Below are positions 10,326 through 18,889 of a DNA stretch of 64,000 bases, one piece after another; within the stretch, counting starts at the first letter, position 1; every line of letters starts with the position of its first letter. Made by a program: the position numbers and the translations under genes. Where the stretch lies: positions 1,364,001-1,428,000 of the forward strand of contig NZ_JBBOCT010000001.1 of the NCBI RefSeq assembly GCF_038002605.1. The letters run 5' to 3'. The stretch is from Bacillus sp. FSL K6-3431 (GTDB lineage Bacteria; Bacillota; Bacilli; Bacillales; Bacillaceae_C). The notes beneath the pieces are model-generated. The model ran no database searches. It saw nothing but the letters and a program-made list of their open reading frames with translations, and was not told the DNA's origin.

Positions 10326-10358
10326 AAACGAACCTTCACATTTTCGAAAGGTTCGTTT
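10326..10358 (-). promoter_or_regulatory. hairpin just upstream of the sensor kinase gene (attenuator or terminator)
   Basis: A perfect 11-bp stem AAACGAACCTT with its complement, 11-base loop, followed by TTTTCT on the minus strand. It has the shape of an intrinsic terminator but ends only about 36 bases before the kinase start codon, too close for a full promoter in between. Either it ends read-through from the GH42 side, or it attenuates transcription into the kinase gene. Confidence 0.55.
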
Positions 10359-10844
10359 ATTCTTTTCAATTGAGTGAATATTCACTAACTTTAAAGGGAA
10401 CTTTCAACACTAAGGGTGAAAAAATTTCAAATTTAATAGCTTTAGTGCCTTCATTATTGTCCACACCTGATTTTCATCTTAATATACAGCGATGGCTGAT
10501 TCCGACAATGAATGATCATGATATATAAAATTCGAATACGAAATCCATGACCGAATGGATAAAGAACATCTCCATCAAAATGTTGATACATCCCCGTTTA
10601 CCTATAACAATATAACAATTCGCACAATTCAGTAAATAAATGTAGACTTCTACCAAACTTCTGATTTGAAAAAGTTTTTAATGTTCCATTGCTAAATCCC
10701 CAATCTGAACGGATAATTGTTTATGCTTGCACCCGAATGTCTAGTTTCGGTATTTCCTCTTGGTATTGATACATTAAAGGCATCTTTTCCTCTAAAATTA
10801 GAAGTGTAACAACAAGGCTCACTACTTGATGTTTCTAGCAAATA
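10359..10844. other. gene-free stretch with a 14-bp palindrome
   Basis: No credible gene in either strand; reading frames are short and broken. The only clear element is a perfect 14-bp palindrome AGTGAATATTCACT at 10373-10386, about 85 bp upstream of the kinase gene, a possible operator. A short minus-strand frame near 10690-10800 is broken by stops and resembles nothing I recognise. Confidence 0.5.
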
Positions 10845-12875
10845 TTAATTTGTTAATACAATTACATCCCTAGCTTCAATAATTAATTGCTGACTCACAT
10901 GCTCTTTCGTTAATAAATTTGTATATGCACCTTTCAATGATAAAGTTTCTTGATGCTCATTGTGATTCAAGATAAAAATGATCGATTGTTGATCTTTTTC
11001 TCTTACTGTCACTTCAACACCGACTGGTGCTTTTTGTCCGAGAATTGATTTAATGTTATTTTCTTTACTGAGTTGTTCAACAAAATCATTCATAAATGCA
11101 TCATCCATGCTAGTGGCAACATACCATGCTGTCCCATTACCATACTTGTTTTTAGTTATCACAGGTGTTCCTTGATAGAAGTCTTGGCCATACGTAGCAA
11201 TCGCATCCGCACCTTCCAAATGAAGAATATCACAAAGCAATGAACAAGTATAAGTCTTCTTAAAACCATTTACATTTGAATCCATAATAATTTCATTTGT
11301 TTTCCCTGGTGGTAATGCGTCAATTTCTTCCACCCATATTCCGAGTAGTTTTCTTAATTCACCTGGATAGCCGCCAGTAATTACTAGATCATGCTCATTT
11401 ACAATCCCACTGAAAAATGTTGTTACAAATGTTCCTCCGCCTTCAACAAATTCTTCGATTCTCTTTGCATGTCCGGTTTTCGTCATGTATAAAACCGGTG
11501 CAACCACAACCGAATAGCCATCTATGGGATCTTCAACACTGATGATATCTACAGAAATATTTTGTTCATAAAATGCCTGATAATATTTCCATACTTCATC
11601 ATAATATTTTAAGTCCCGACTCGGTCCACTTGAAAGTTCAACAGCCCACCAATTATCCCAATCAAATATAATCGCAACTTTAGCATTTGTTCGGGCATCA
11701 ACAACTTTATCTTTTAGTAGTGTCAGTTCTTTGCCAAGTGTAGCGACTTCACGAAATACGCGAGTATGCTCATGTCCAACATGATCAATTACAGCACCAT
11801 GATATTTTTCACAGGCACCAATAGAACGACGTATTTGGAAAAACATCACCGCATCGGCTCCATGAGCAATTGATTGATAACTCCAAAGACGCATTACTCC
11901 TGGTCTTTTTAATGAGTTATATGGCAGCCAGTTCGTCACACTTGGCGTTTGTTCCATCAACATAAACGGCTCACCTTGTTTCAAGCCACGCATAAGATCA
12001 TGATTCATTGCTACCTTGCTCATTGGCGCACCAAGGTCAGGATAGTTATCCCAAGAGACAATATCCATATACTTTGCCCATTTTTGATAATCTAGTGGCT
12101 TATATGGTCCCATTAAATTCGTTGTAATTTTCACATCCGGTGTATACTTTTTAATAATGTCATATTCCAACTTAAAACAATCTAGCATACTATCGGAATT
12201 AAAGCGGCGATAATCGAGCGAAATTCCTTGAAAAGCCGTAAATGTATCTGTGCCAAGATGTTCACTCAAATTATTCGGTAGTACAATCTCATCCCAATCA
12301 TAAAAGAGGTGACCCCAAAACCTTGTATTCCAGGCCTTGTTCAAAACATCAAGTGTCTTATATTTTGCTTTCAACCAAACTCTGAATGCTCTTTCACAGT
12401 TGTCACAATAGCAATCGCCCCCATACTCGTTTGATACATGCCAAACAGCTAGTGCTGGATGATGCTCATATCTTTGGGCGATTTTTTCCACAAGCATTGC
12501 TGCATATTTACGATATGTTGGACTGTTTGGACAGGAATTATGGCGCAAACCAAACTTCCTTTTCCTTCCATCAAAGTCAACACGTAAAATATCAGGATAT
12601 CTTTTAGCCATCCAAGCTGGATGTGCAGCTGTACTTGTGGCTAATGACGCATATATATTATTTTCATAAAGCAGATCCATTACTTGATCAAGTTGCGTGA
12701 AATCATATGTATTTTCATCCGGTTGAACCATCGCCCATGCAAAAATATTTACCGACATAATATCAATATCAGCAAGCTTTACAATCCTCATATCCTCATG
12801 CCAAATTTCCTCAGGCCATTGCTCCGGATTGTAATCGCCTCCATAAACAATTTTCTTCATATCTTCATGAATCAT
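10845..12875 (-). CDS. beta-galactosidase, glycoside hydrolase family 42
   Basis: 676 residues, the usual length for GH42. The TIM-barrel catalytic residues are visible: acid/base Glu 150 in WHVSNEYGG and nucleophile Glu 308 in FMLMEQTPS. Cys 115, 155, 157 and 160 (in DCYCDNC) match the structural zinc site of this family. There is no signal peptide, so it acts inside the cell on imported galacto-oligosaccharides, such as galactan side chains of pectin. The start has GGAGG seven bases upstream. It follows the YesL-family gene, but a terminator lies between them, so co-transcription is at most partial. Confidence 0.94.
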   Translation of the reverse strand: MIHEDMKKIVYGGDYNPEQWPEEIWHEDMRIVKLADIDIMSVNIFAWAMVQPDENTYDFTQLDQVMDLLYENNIYASLATSTAAHPAWMAKRYPDILRVDFDGRKRKFGLRHNSCPNSPTYRKYAAMLVEKIAQRYEHHPALAVWHVSNEYGGDCYCDNCERAFRVWLKAKYKTLDVLNKAWNTRFWGHLFYDWDEIVLPNNLSEHLGTDTFTAFQGISLDYRRFNSDSMLDCFKLEYDIIKKYTPDVKITTNLMGPYKPLDYQKWAKYMDIVSWDNYPDLGAPMSKVAMNHDLMRGLKQGEPFMLMEQTPSVTNWLPYNSLKRPGVMRLWSYQSIAHGADAVMFFQIRRSIGACEKYHGAVIDHVGHEHTRVFREVATLGKELTLLKDKVVDARTNAKVAIIFDWDNWWAVELSSGPSRDLKYYDEVWKYYQAFYEQNISVDIISVEDPIDGYSVVVAPVLYMTKTGHAKRIEEFVEGGGTFVTTFFSGIVNEHDLVITGGYPGELRKLLGIWVEEIDALPPGKTNEIIMDSNVNGFKKTYTCSLLCDILHLEGADAIATYGQDFYQGTPVITKNKYGNGTAWYVATSMDDAFMNDFVEQLSKENNIKSILGQKAPVGVEVTVREKDQQSIIFILNHNEHQETLSLKGAYTNLLTKEHVSQQLIIEARDVIVLTN

Positions 12876-12961
12876 TTGTTTTCCTCCTTCATTTTAATAG
12901 ATGCATTGCCTAATATAGGAATATACTGATATTTATAAAGAAAAGCAACACATTTCGAAAA

Positions 12962-13002
12962 AAAGAAAGCAAGTATAGAATCTGCTATACCTGCTTTCTT
13001 TT
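12962..13002 (-). terminator. bidirectional-looking terminator after the YesL-family gene
   Basis: Long, nearly perfect hairpin: AAAGAAAGCA, one mismatch, GTATAG, then the complements, with runs of T on both sides. It lies 28 bases past the stop of the YesL-family gene and upstream of the GH42 gene. Confidence 0.8.
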
Positions 13003-13029
13003 AATATATTTTTTTTAGTTTCCAATTAT

Positions 13030-13695
13030 TTATACAGTATCAGTCATATTTTGCTCATTTTCTTTAAGTATTCTTTGTTCTTCTTTTAGTTCGATTTTAG
13101 TAAATGTAATTTTTGCGCCCCATGATAATGCAAATGCAATAATACTAAAACCAAAGATTGGGATCAACCCAGGAACCTTCAGCATAATAAAATAAATGAG
13201 GTAACTGATAATTGCCATCATAATAGTATTAATAGGAAACATAATCATTAGGAGAAATGAATTTTTTATAACTTGCCATAGCTTTACATCGTAATGAACA
13301 AATACTGGAAATATATATAATAAAACTAACCCAAATATAAATAATACGGCTATTAAAGGAATATGAAGTAAACTAACAAAATTACTTGTACTTGCTTGAA
13401 TGAATTTCAGATCGATAATTAGAATATATCCCACTATGGCCATAACAAGCCCAAGTAGATTACTTTTTATGAATTCGGCTTTATATGATGCCCAAAATGT
13501 CTTAAATACCGGAATATCAGTTTCTCCCTGCACCCACTTACGTATAACTGCAAACATTGCAGCAGTTGACGGAAAAAAGCCAAAAATGAACAATCCCGGA
13601 ATTAAAAAGGCGATCCATAAAATATTAATATAAAAAAATCTCCATATCCATTCGGATATTTTATAAAATCCTCCCATGAGGCCACCCATTTGCAT
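13030..13695 (-). CDS. YesL-family membrane protein (DUF624)
   Basis: 221 residues with about five membrane helices. Family signature pieces are present: an N-terminal GG-rich start, the FGFFPSTAAMFAVIRKW segment, and GETDIPVFKTFW leading to KSNLLGL. YesL/YteU proteins (PF04854) are found next to LplBC-like importers and pectin operons in Bacillus; their biochemical role is not known. The first of two copies in this window (the other at 53728-54384). It follows the small membrane protein 13773-14411 with a 77-bp gap, and that partnership recurs at the second copy. The start has GGGGGG seven bases upstream. Confidence 0.85.
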   Translation of the reverse strand: MQMGGLMGGFYKISEWIWRFFYINILWIAFLIPGLFIFGFFPSTAAMFAVIRKWVQGETDIPVFKTFWASYKAEFIKSNLLGLVMAIVGYILIIDLKFIQASTSNFVSLLHIPLIAVLFIFGLVLLYIFPVFVHYDVKLWQVIKNSFLLMIMFPINTIMMAIISYLIYFIMLKVPGLIPIFGFSIIAFALSWGAKITFTKIELKEEQRILKENEQNMTDTV

Positions 13696-13772
13696 CGTAA
13701 TTCCCCCCAGTTTTAAATACTTTACCTCTATGACATTTCCCTTTTTTCCTTCTAAAGTAAGGTTTGATCGTA

Positions 13773-14411
13773 TTATTTTAAACTATATTGCAAGTATCTA
13801 GTAATAAACTTCATGTTTTTTGTATTAGCCGGTATACACATTACAATATTTTCATCCAAAATGACATCTTTTAATTGCTTTATTGCAGCAACATTTATAC
13901 CAGTGGCCATATTATCTTTATCTTGCGCAAAATGTACATCATCTTCCGCGACTGGCAATGGCTTACCATATAATTGTTGAATATCTAACAATTGATCATC
14001 TTTATTCATCTCATCAAAAAAACTTTTCTCCACAAGTAGAATATCAACATATCCCGCGGAAAGTTCTGCAGCCATCTTCTGTAAACCTGCCTGCATTTGT
14101 GGATTCATATCGTTTACAGAATACATAACTTCTTGCACACTAATTTCAGCCGATTCTTGCTCTTTTGGATTTAATAGGTCTTCATTAAGCGCTTTCCTTA
14201 ACTCACTAATTTCTTCCGTGTTTATTAATTCTCCTACGACCATTAAATTCATCATCGTATCCTTTTTATTTCTAATACTGTTGATGCTAAAAACTACGAC
14301 AAGTATTAGTAGTATTGTAACTATTATATGTATTCTATAATAATGCCAAATGTACTTGATCTTTTCTGAATTGCTCATAGGTGCTAATATTGCTTTTAAA
14401 CTTTTTTTCAC
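13773..14411 (-). CDS. small single-pass membrane protein of unknown function, YesL partner (copy 1)
   Basis: 212 residues that I do not recognise as a named family. A cytoplasmic basic start (MKKSLKAILAPM, then KIKYIWHYYRIH), one membrane helix near 28-48, and an extracytoplasmic domain of about 160 residues. The start is GTG. A clear paralogue (51183-51824) shares the start, the helix position and blocks such as PQMQ.GLQKMAAEL and VDILLVEK. The VDILLV..FF....QLLDI pattern and the NIVMCIPANTKN segment recall pieces of sugar-binding proteins, so a shortened binding-protein-like fold is possible; that is inference. Both copies sit near a YesL-family gene. Confidence 0.7.
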   Translation of the reverse strand: MKKSLKAILAPMSNSEKIKYIWHYYRIHIIVTILLILVVVFSINSIRNKKDTMMNLMVVGELINTEEISELRKALNEDLLNPKEQESAEISVQEVMYSVNDMNPQMQAGLQKMAAELSAGYVDILLVEKSFFDEMNKDDQLLDIQQLYGKPLPVAEDDVHFAQDKDNMATGINVAAIKQLKDVILDENIVMCIPANTKNMKFITRYLQYSLK

Positions 14412-14566
14412 TCATGCCCACTTCTTTCTAAAACTATTTACTAGTATTATTTAGTCTTGGAAAATAAAAAGTCGCCTATTTATATAATATCCCAATATAG
14501 CAGGAACTGACAGAATTTATTATCATTCCACAAAAAAAGTTTTGTAATTAGTCTAAATTTGACACT

Positions 14567-15490
14567 TTAGAATAGCCTTAGTGCCAAATAAATAACAATT
14601 GTTAACGTAATAGAGCTGAAAAATGTTGATGTAACTACTGTTTGTGCTGCAAACTCAGGTTCATTATTATACTCCTGTGCGATAATTGAACTATTTACAG
14701 AAGTTGGCATTGCTGTTGAGATGAAAAGTGCTTGCGCTACCATTCCTTCAATCCCGAATAGCTTGATAAGTAAGAATGCAATAAAAGGTCCAATCAATAA
14801 ACGAGAAACAATACTTACATAGAGTGGAGCATATGTAAATTTCAATTTTAAATTAGCAATTTGTGCCCCTAATGTTAATAATGCAATCGCTATCAAAGAA
14901 TTCGATACATATTGTATCGGAGTGATGATCGAAATAGGGAGATTTACATCAAATAAATTAAAACATATTCCTAGGAGCATCGCATAAAACAAGGGCATTT
15001 TAAAATAGGCTAGCAATGCTTTTATTTTCCCAGTATTTATAGAGTTTAATGCAAATACTCCATAAGAGAATAATAAAGTATTTTGAAAAGCCATCACAGC
15101 AATTTGAATGGACATGGCAAGTGGATCTTGCTTAAATACAAGATCATTCACAGGAATACCATAATTTCCCGAGTTGTAGAACATGATGCTATGTGAGAAC
15201 GTCATATTTTGATTTTTTCCTAGTTTCATTACTTTTCCTAATATTGAACTTAAAAAATATAAAATAAGCACAAATATAGATGTAAAAGCAATAACACCGA
15301 AGAATATCTTTAATGAAAAAGAACTTTCATATAGCTTGCTAAAAATTAAAGCTGGACTTAAATAATAAATATTAATTTTTGCCAACGTATATAAATCAAG
15401 CTTGAATTTTATTTGCAATAGCACACCTATTGCAATCAAAATAAAAACTGGGAGAATAATCTCCAAAAATATAAAAGCCAAATTTGTCAT
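14567..15490 (-). CDS. AEC-family transporter (auxin efflux carrier type permease)
   Basis: 307 residues with about ten membrane helices in two similar halves. The ending with FISTAMPTSVNSSIIAQEYN and the SGNYGIPVNDLVF segment are typical of bacterial AEC permeases (PF03547). Known members move malate, malonate or related organic acids; the substrate here is unknown. It is alone on the minus strand with AAGGAAG before the ATG. Confidence 0.85.
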   Translation of the reverse strand: MTNLAFIFLEIILPVFILIAIGVLLQIKFKLDLYTLAKINIYYLSPALIFSKLYESSFSLKIFFGVIAFTSIFVLILYFLSSILGKVMKLGKNQNMTFSHSIMFYNSGNYGIPVNDLVFKQDPLAMSIQIAVMAFQNTLLFSYGVFALNSINTGKIKALLAYFKMPLFYAMLLGICFNLFDVNLPISIITPIQYVSNSLIAIALLTLGAQIANLKLKFTYAPLYVSIVSRLLIGPFIAFLLIKLFGIEGMVAQALFISTAMPTSVNSSIIAQEYNNEPEFAAQTVVTSTFFSSITLTIVIYLALRLF

Positions 15491-15821
15491 TTTATCGCTT
15501 CCTTATTAACAACGTTGTTCAACCTTAGCATGACATGAAACGAGGCAATTTTCAAATTATTCCACTTAAAAGAAGCGTCTTAATAGACGCCAAAATAACA
15601 TGTATCAGTATTTCAAATCTATTTTTATAAAGAAATTTTTATTTTTAACCCCTATTCAATCTTAAACCATCATAATGCTGTACGTTCCGCCTGCGCTAGA
15701 GGATGTCTGTATACGATGAACGATGTCACATCACATACGAGTGAGTATTCCACAATAATTTACACTAGTTCCTTAGCAAATGCCCAACTCAATAGCACAT
15801 CGATGAATAAGGACATCACTT
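15491..15821. other. gene-free stretch containing a short hairpin
   Basis: No gene is supported. It contains the hairpin GCGTCT-TAAT-AGACGC at 15575-15590, followed on the minus strand by TTCTTTT, which could end the amino-acid transporter transcript about 230 bp past its last gene. A plus-strand reading frame (15716-15922) is only a shadow of the ATPase gene end. Confidence 0.45.
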
Positions 15822-16544
15822 TTATAAAATTTTACTTAAAAATGCTTGTGTCCGTTCGTGCTGAGGATTGGAGAAAAGTTTTACTGGTTCATTTTCTTCT
15901 ACAATATAACCGTTATCCATAAATATAACACGATCGCCAACTTCTCGGGCAAAGCCCATTTCATGTGTAACGACAATCATTGTCATTCCTTCTCTCGCAA
16001 GCTGCTTAATCACTTCAAGCACTTCACCAACCATTTCAGGATCTAACGCTGAAGTTGGCTCATCGAAAAGCAAAACCTTTGGTTCCATTGCAAGAGCACG
16101 AGCAATTGCTACACGTTGCTTTTGCCCACCGGAAAGTGAATTCGGATATTCGTATGCTTTATCCGAGAGTCCTACTTTTGCTAGCAGTTCTAATGCTTTT
16201 TCCTCGGCCTCTGGCTTTTTCAATCCCCTTACATTAATCGGTGCAAGCGTAATATTTTCGAGTATTGTTTTATGCGGAAATAAATTAAAATGCTGAAATA
16301 CCATGCCTACATTTTTTCGTATATCATTAATGTCTGTTTTTTTATCTGTTAAATCTTTTCCAGTTACTATTACATTACCACCTGTGACAGATTCAAGTAA
16401 ATTTAAACAACGAATAAATGTTGATTTTCCTGATCCTGATGGTCCAATAACGACGACTACTTCCTGCGGTTTTACTTCAACTGAAATATCCTTTAATACT
16501 TCGTTCGTACCGAAGGATTTTTTTAGATTTTTAACGGAGATCAT
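15822..16544 (-). CDS. polar amino-acid ABC transporter ATP-binding protein (GlnQ-like)
   Basis: 240 residues with every ABC ATPase motif: Walker [10 protein letters not shown] near residue 33, Q-loop, signature LSGGQKQR, Walker [13 protein letters not shown], and the switch His in VVTHE. The length and the [12 protein letters not shown] start match the GlnQ/TcyC group that energises polar amino-acid uptake. It overlaps the permease gene by four bases, so the two are translationally coupled. Specificity cannot be read from the ATPase. Confidence 0.93.
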   Translation of the reverse strand: MISVKNLKKSFGTNEVLKDISVEVKPQEVVVVIGPSGSGKSTFIRCLNLLESVTGGNVIVTGKDLTDKKTDINDIRKNVGMVFQHFNLFPHKTILENITLAPINVRGLKKPEAEEKALELLAKVGLSDKAYEYPNSLSGGQKQRVAIARALAMEPKVLLFDEPTSALDPEMVGEVLEVIKQLAREGMTMIVVTHEMGFAREVGDRVIFMDNGYIVEENEPVKLFSNPQHERTQAFLSKIL

Positions 16545-17197
16545 ACTGTTTTCATTCTCCTTTCAATATAATCCATCAAGTATGTTAACGATAATGTTAA
16601 TACAAGATAAATCAATGCAACTGTAATGTATGGTTCCCAAACGCGTAGATATTGTCCACCTGCAGCACGTCCCCAATACATTAGCTCGGGTGCTGCGATA
16701 ATTGCAGCAAGCGACGTTTCTTTTAATAATACTATAAACTCATTACCAAGTGGCGGTATCATTCGTTTTACGGCTTGGGGTAAAATGACTAATTTCATTG
16801 CCTGCATTTGACTCATACCTAAAGATCGAGCTGCCTCCGTTTGTCCTTTATCGATGGATTGAATACCGGCGCGAAAAATTTCCGCAATATACGCAGCTGA
16901 ATTTAGAGACAACGCAATAATTGCTGATACGATTGGATTCGCTGGCGACATAAATAATGGAACGATACCAAAATGAATGAGTAAAATTTGGACAAGAAAT
17001 GGTGTGCCCCGAAAAATGTTTACGTACCAGACAAATGGAAAGCGAACCCAAGCATTGGTTGACATCTTTCCGAGACCGATCACCAAACCAAAAGCTAGAC
17101 CGATCAACACCCCCGCTAACGCCAACCCAAGAGTCAATAATGTTCCTTTTAAAAATAATGGCAAATAATCAACAATAATATCAAATCTAATGTTCAT
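16541..17197 (-). CDS. polar amino-acid ABC transporter permease
   Basis: 218 residues from the ATG at 17197, which is preceded by a GGGGTGG element; a start 12 codons upstream is less likely. Five membrane helices, the HisM/GlnP family [22 protein letters not shown] loop (given here in part: EAARSLGMS) and a C-terminal YIERRMK tail. It probably acts as a homodimer with the ATPase encoded just downstream and the binding protein upstream. Confidence 0.92.
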   Translation of the reverse strand: MNIRFDIIVDYLPLFLKGTLLTLGLALAGVLIGLAFGLVIGLGKMSTNAWVRFPFVWYVNIFRGTPFLVQILLIHFGIVPLFMSPANPIVSAIIALSLNSAAYIAEIFRAGIQSIDKGQTEAARSLGMSQMQAMKLVILPQAVKRMIPPLGNEFIVLLKETSLAAIIAAPELMYWGRAAGGQYLRVWEPYITVALIYLVLTLSLTYLMDYIERRMKTV

Positions 17198-17227
17198 AGC
17201 ATTTCCACCCCTCTCCTCAATAAAAAC

Positions 17228-17264
17228 GGCCACCCATAGGTTTTATCCTAAAATGGACAGCCGC
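17228..17264 (-). promoter_or_regulatory. imperfect hairpin between binding-protein and permease genes
   Basis: Stem of two four-pair segments (CGGC/GCCG and CCAT/ATGG) with an internal loop and a further AGG/CCT pairing around TTTTAT. In the 128-bp gap of the operon it could stop part of the transcripts so that more binding protein than permease is made. There is no strong T run. Confidence 0.4.
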
Positions 17265-17325
17265 TTATGTTATTCATTTCCCATATTAATTGGAAAGTAA
17301 AACTAAATAAGTCATTTTCCAATAA

Positions 17326-18159
17326 TTATTTTGCTGCGTTTTGTAATGCCTCAATATTTGGTTCTTCATTATTAAACCACTTTTTATAAATTTCTACGTA
17401 TTTCCCATTTTCAAGCAGTGTGTTTAACGCTTTGTTAAAATCATCTTTAATTTCGCTGCCTTTAGGAAAAGCAATACCATAATACTCCGCTTCAAACTGC
17501 TCTTTGTCTACAACTGTATGGACACCACTGTCAGGATTATTTTTCTCGTATTCTAAAGCAACTGCAATATCTGTTACTACTGCTTCCACATTTCCACTTT
17601 GTAAGGCTTGAAACATGAGGGCTGCTGTTTCATACTTGGAAATATCAGAAGAATTTTCTCCAACAATTGCTTCTGCTGAAAATTGTCCTGTTGTTCCGTT
17701 TTGAACACCGATTTTCTTACCTTTTAAATCTTCTGCATTCTGTATTTCTATACCATCTTTAAATGCGATCATACTAATTGATTCAAAATAAGGTACTGAA
17801 AAGTCATAGGTCTTTTTTCTTTCTTTGTCAATAGTAATACCTGCAATACCAATGTCCAATTGCTTGCTTTGTAAACCTGCAAACATTGCATCCCAACCGG
17901 TGTTTTCCATTTTCACTTCGTAGCCAGCCTCTTCCGCTAAGGCATTAAGTAAGTCCACATCAAAGCCAGTCATCTTACCTTTATCCATAAATTCAAATGG
18001 TGCAAATGTTGCTTCCGTACCGACATTTAACACTTTCTTTTCATTTGATCCTGATTCATTATCCGATGTACCGTTATTTGTTCCGCAAGCTGACAAAAGT
18101 AAAGCTAAAGCACTGACAGCAATAAATGAAAACAGTGATTTTTTTAATGTAAGTTTCAT
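17326..18159 (-). CDS. polar amino-acid ABC transporter substrate-binding lipoprotein
   Basis: 277 residues with a lipoprotein signal: KK-rich start, hydrophobic core and lipobox LSAC with Cys near residue 25. The mature part is a family 3 binding protein, with VGTEATFAPFEFMDKGKMTGFDVDLL (typical ligand-site start, quoted in part as TEATFAPFEF) and a C-terminal IYKKWF. Such proteins bind cystine, glutamine, arginine or related amino acids; the exact ligand cannot be told. First gene of a three-gene importer operon. Confidence 0.92.
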   Translation of the reverse strand: MKLTLKKSLFSFIAVSALALLLSACGTNNGTSDNESGSNEKKVLNVGTEATFAPFEFMDKGKMTGFDVDLLNALAEEAGYEVKMENTGWDAMFAGLQSKQLDIGIAGITIDKERKKTYDFSVPYFESISMIAFKDGIEIQNAEDLKGKKIGVQNGTTGQFSAEAIVGENSSDISKYETAALMFQALQSGNVEAVVTDIAVALEYEKNNPDSGVHTVVDKEQFEAEYYGIAFPKGSEIKDDFNKALNTLLENGKYVEIYKKWFNNEEPNIEALQNAAK

Positions 18160-18465
18160 TAATAATATCTCCTCTTAGATGTATTCATTATAAATATATT
18201 AGCTTATTTTCATATGAAATACAACTATTTCAGGATTATTTTATTAATAAAAAGAAGTATTTATGTATAATTATTCAGATCAAACTTTTCTGAATAGATT
18301 CTATTTATTTACAAACTCCATTCAAACTATACTAAATATGTTACCCACTGAACTTTTCAAAAAAAGGGTATCCCCTATAGGTAAAGATTACTCCTTTTGA
18401 GCGGCCTTTACCTTTAAGGAATCCCTTTTCAACTAAAAATGGTTTTTTCTCTCTGTTTTTTGGTT
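18160..18465. other. gene-free stretch with a terminator candidate
   Basis: AT-rich DNA carrying the promoter region of the amino-acid importer. At 18357-18412 the minus strand has an inverted repeat GGTAAAG/CTTTACC and then AGGG-GATA-CCCT followed by TTTTTT, a candidate terminator for the M48-RDD transcript. No riboswitch that I recognise. Confidence 0.45.
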
Positions 18466-18870
18466 TCACGGTTTTTCATATGTAACATAGGTCCCTGCAA
18501 TCAGGTCATGAATTGCTCTTTTATCTTTACGGAGTCCAATCATAAAGGCTGTGATAATTCCTGCAATACCAAATGTAATCCCATAAATAATTCCTGCAAC
18601 AAATGTCCGCAGTAACATAGCACCAACACCAAGTTTTTCGCCATTTACCTTGACGATTCGAATGCCACAAATCTTCTTACCAATTGTATAACCAAACCAA
18701 ACAATTGGTAATATCAGTGTATATGCATAACCTAAAGAACTAGTAATTGAATTATTTTCCACCCCTCCAGTAACGAGAAATCCTAAAATTGCCAAAGGTA
18801 TTCCAATAATTAGTCCATCAAGAATAAAAGCACCTAATCTAACCCAAAAGCCTGCTGGATTTGTAACCAT
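18466..18870 (-). CDS. RDD-family membrane protein
   Basis: 134 residues from the ATG at 18870, preceded by GAGGAG. The RDD family signature is partly kept: an N-terminal FWVRLGAFILDGLIIG segment (Arg and Asp of the name motif) and GLRKDKRAIHDLIAGTYV at the end. Three membrane helices. Function of such proteins is unclear; some take part in sodium/proton transport. It starts 19 bases past the stop of the M48-ankyrin gene, so the two are probably one operon and may work together at the membrane. Confidence 0.85.
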   Translation of the reverse strand: MVTNPAGFWVRLGAFILDGLIIGIPLAILGFLVTGGVENNSITSSLGYAYTLILPIVWFGYTIGKKICGIRIVKVNGEKLGVGAMLLRTFVAGIIYGITFGIAGIITAFMIGLRKDKRAIHDLIAGTYVTYEKP

Positions 18871-18889
18871 TCTCCCACTCCTCAAGTAT

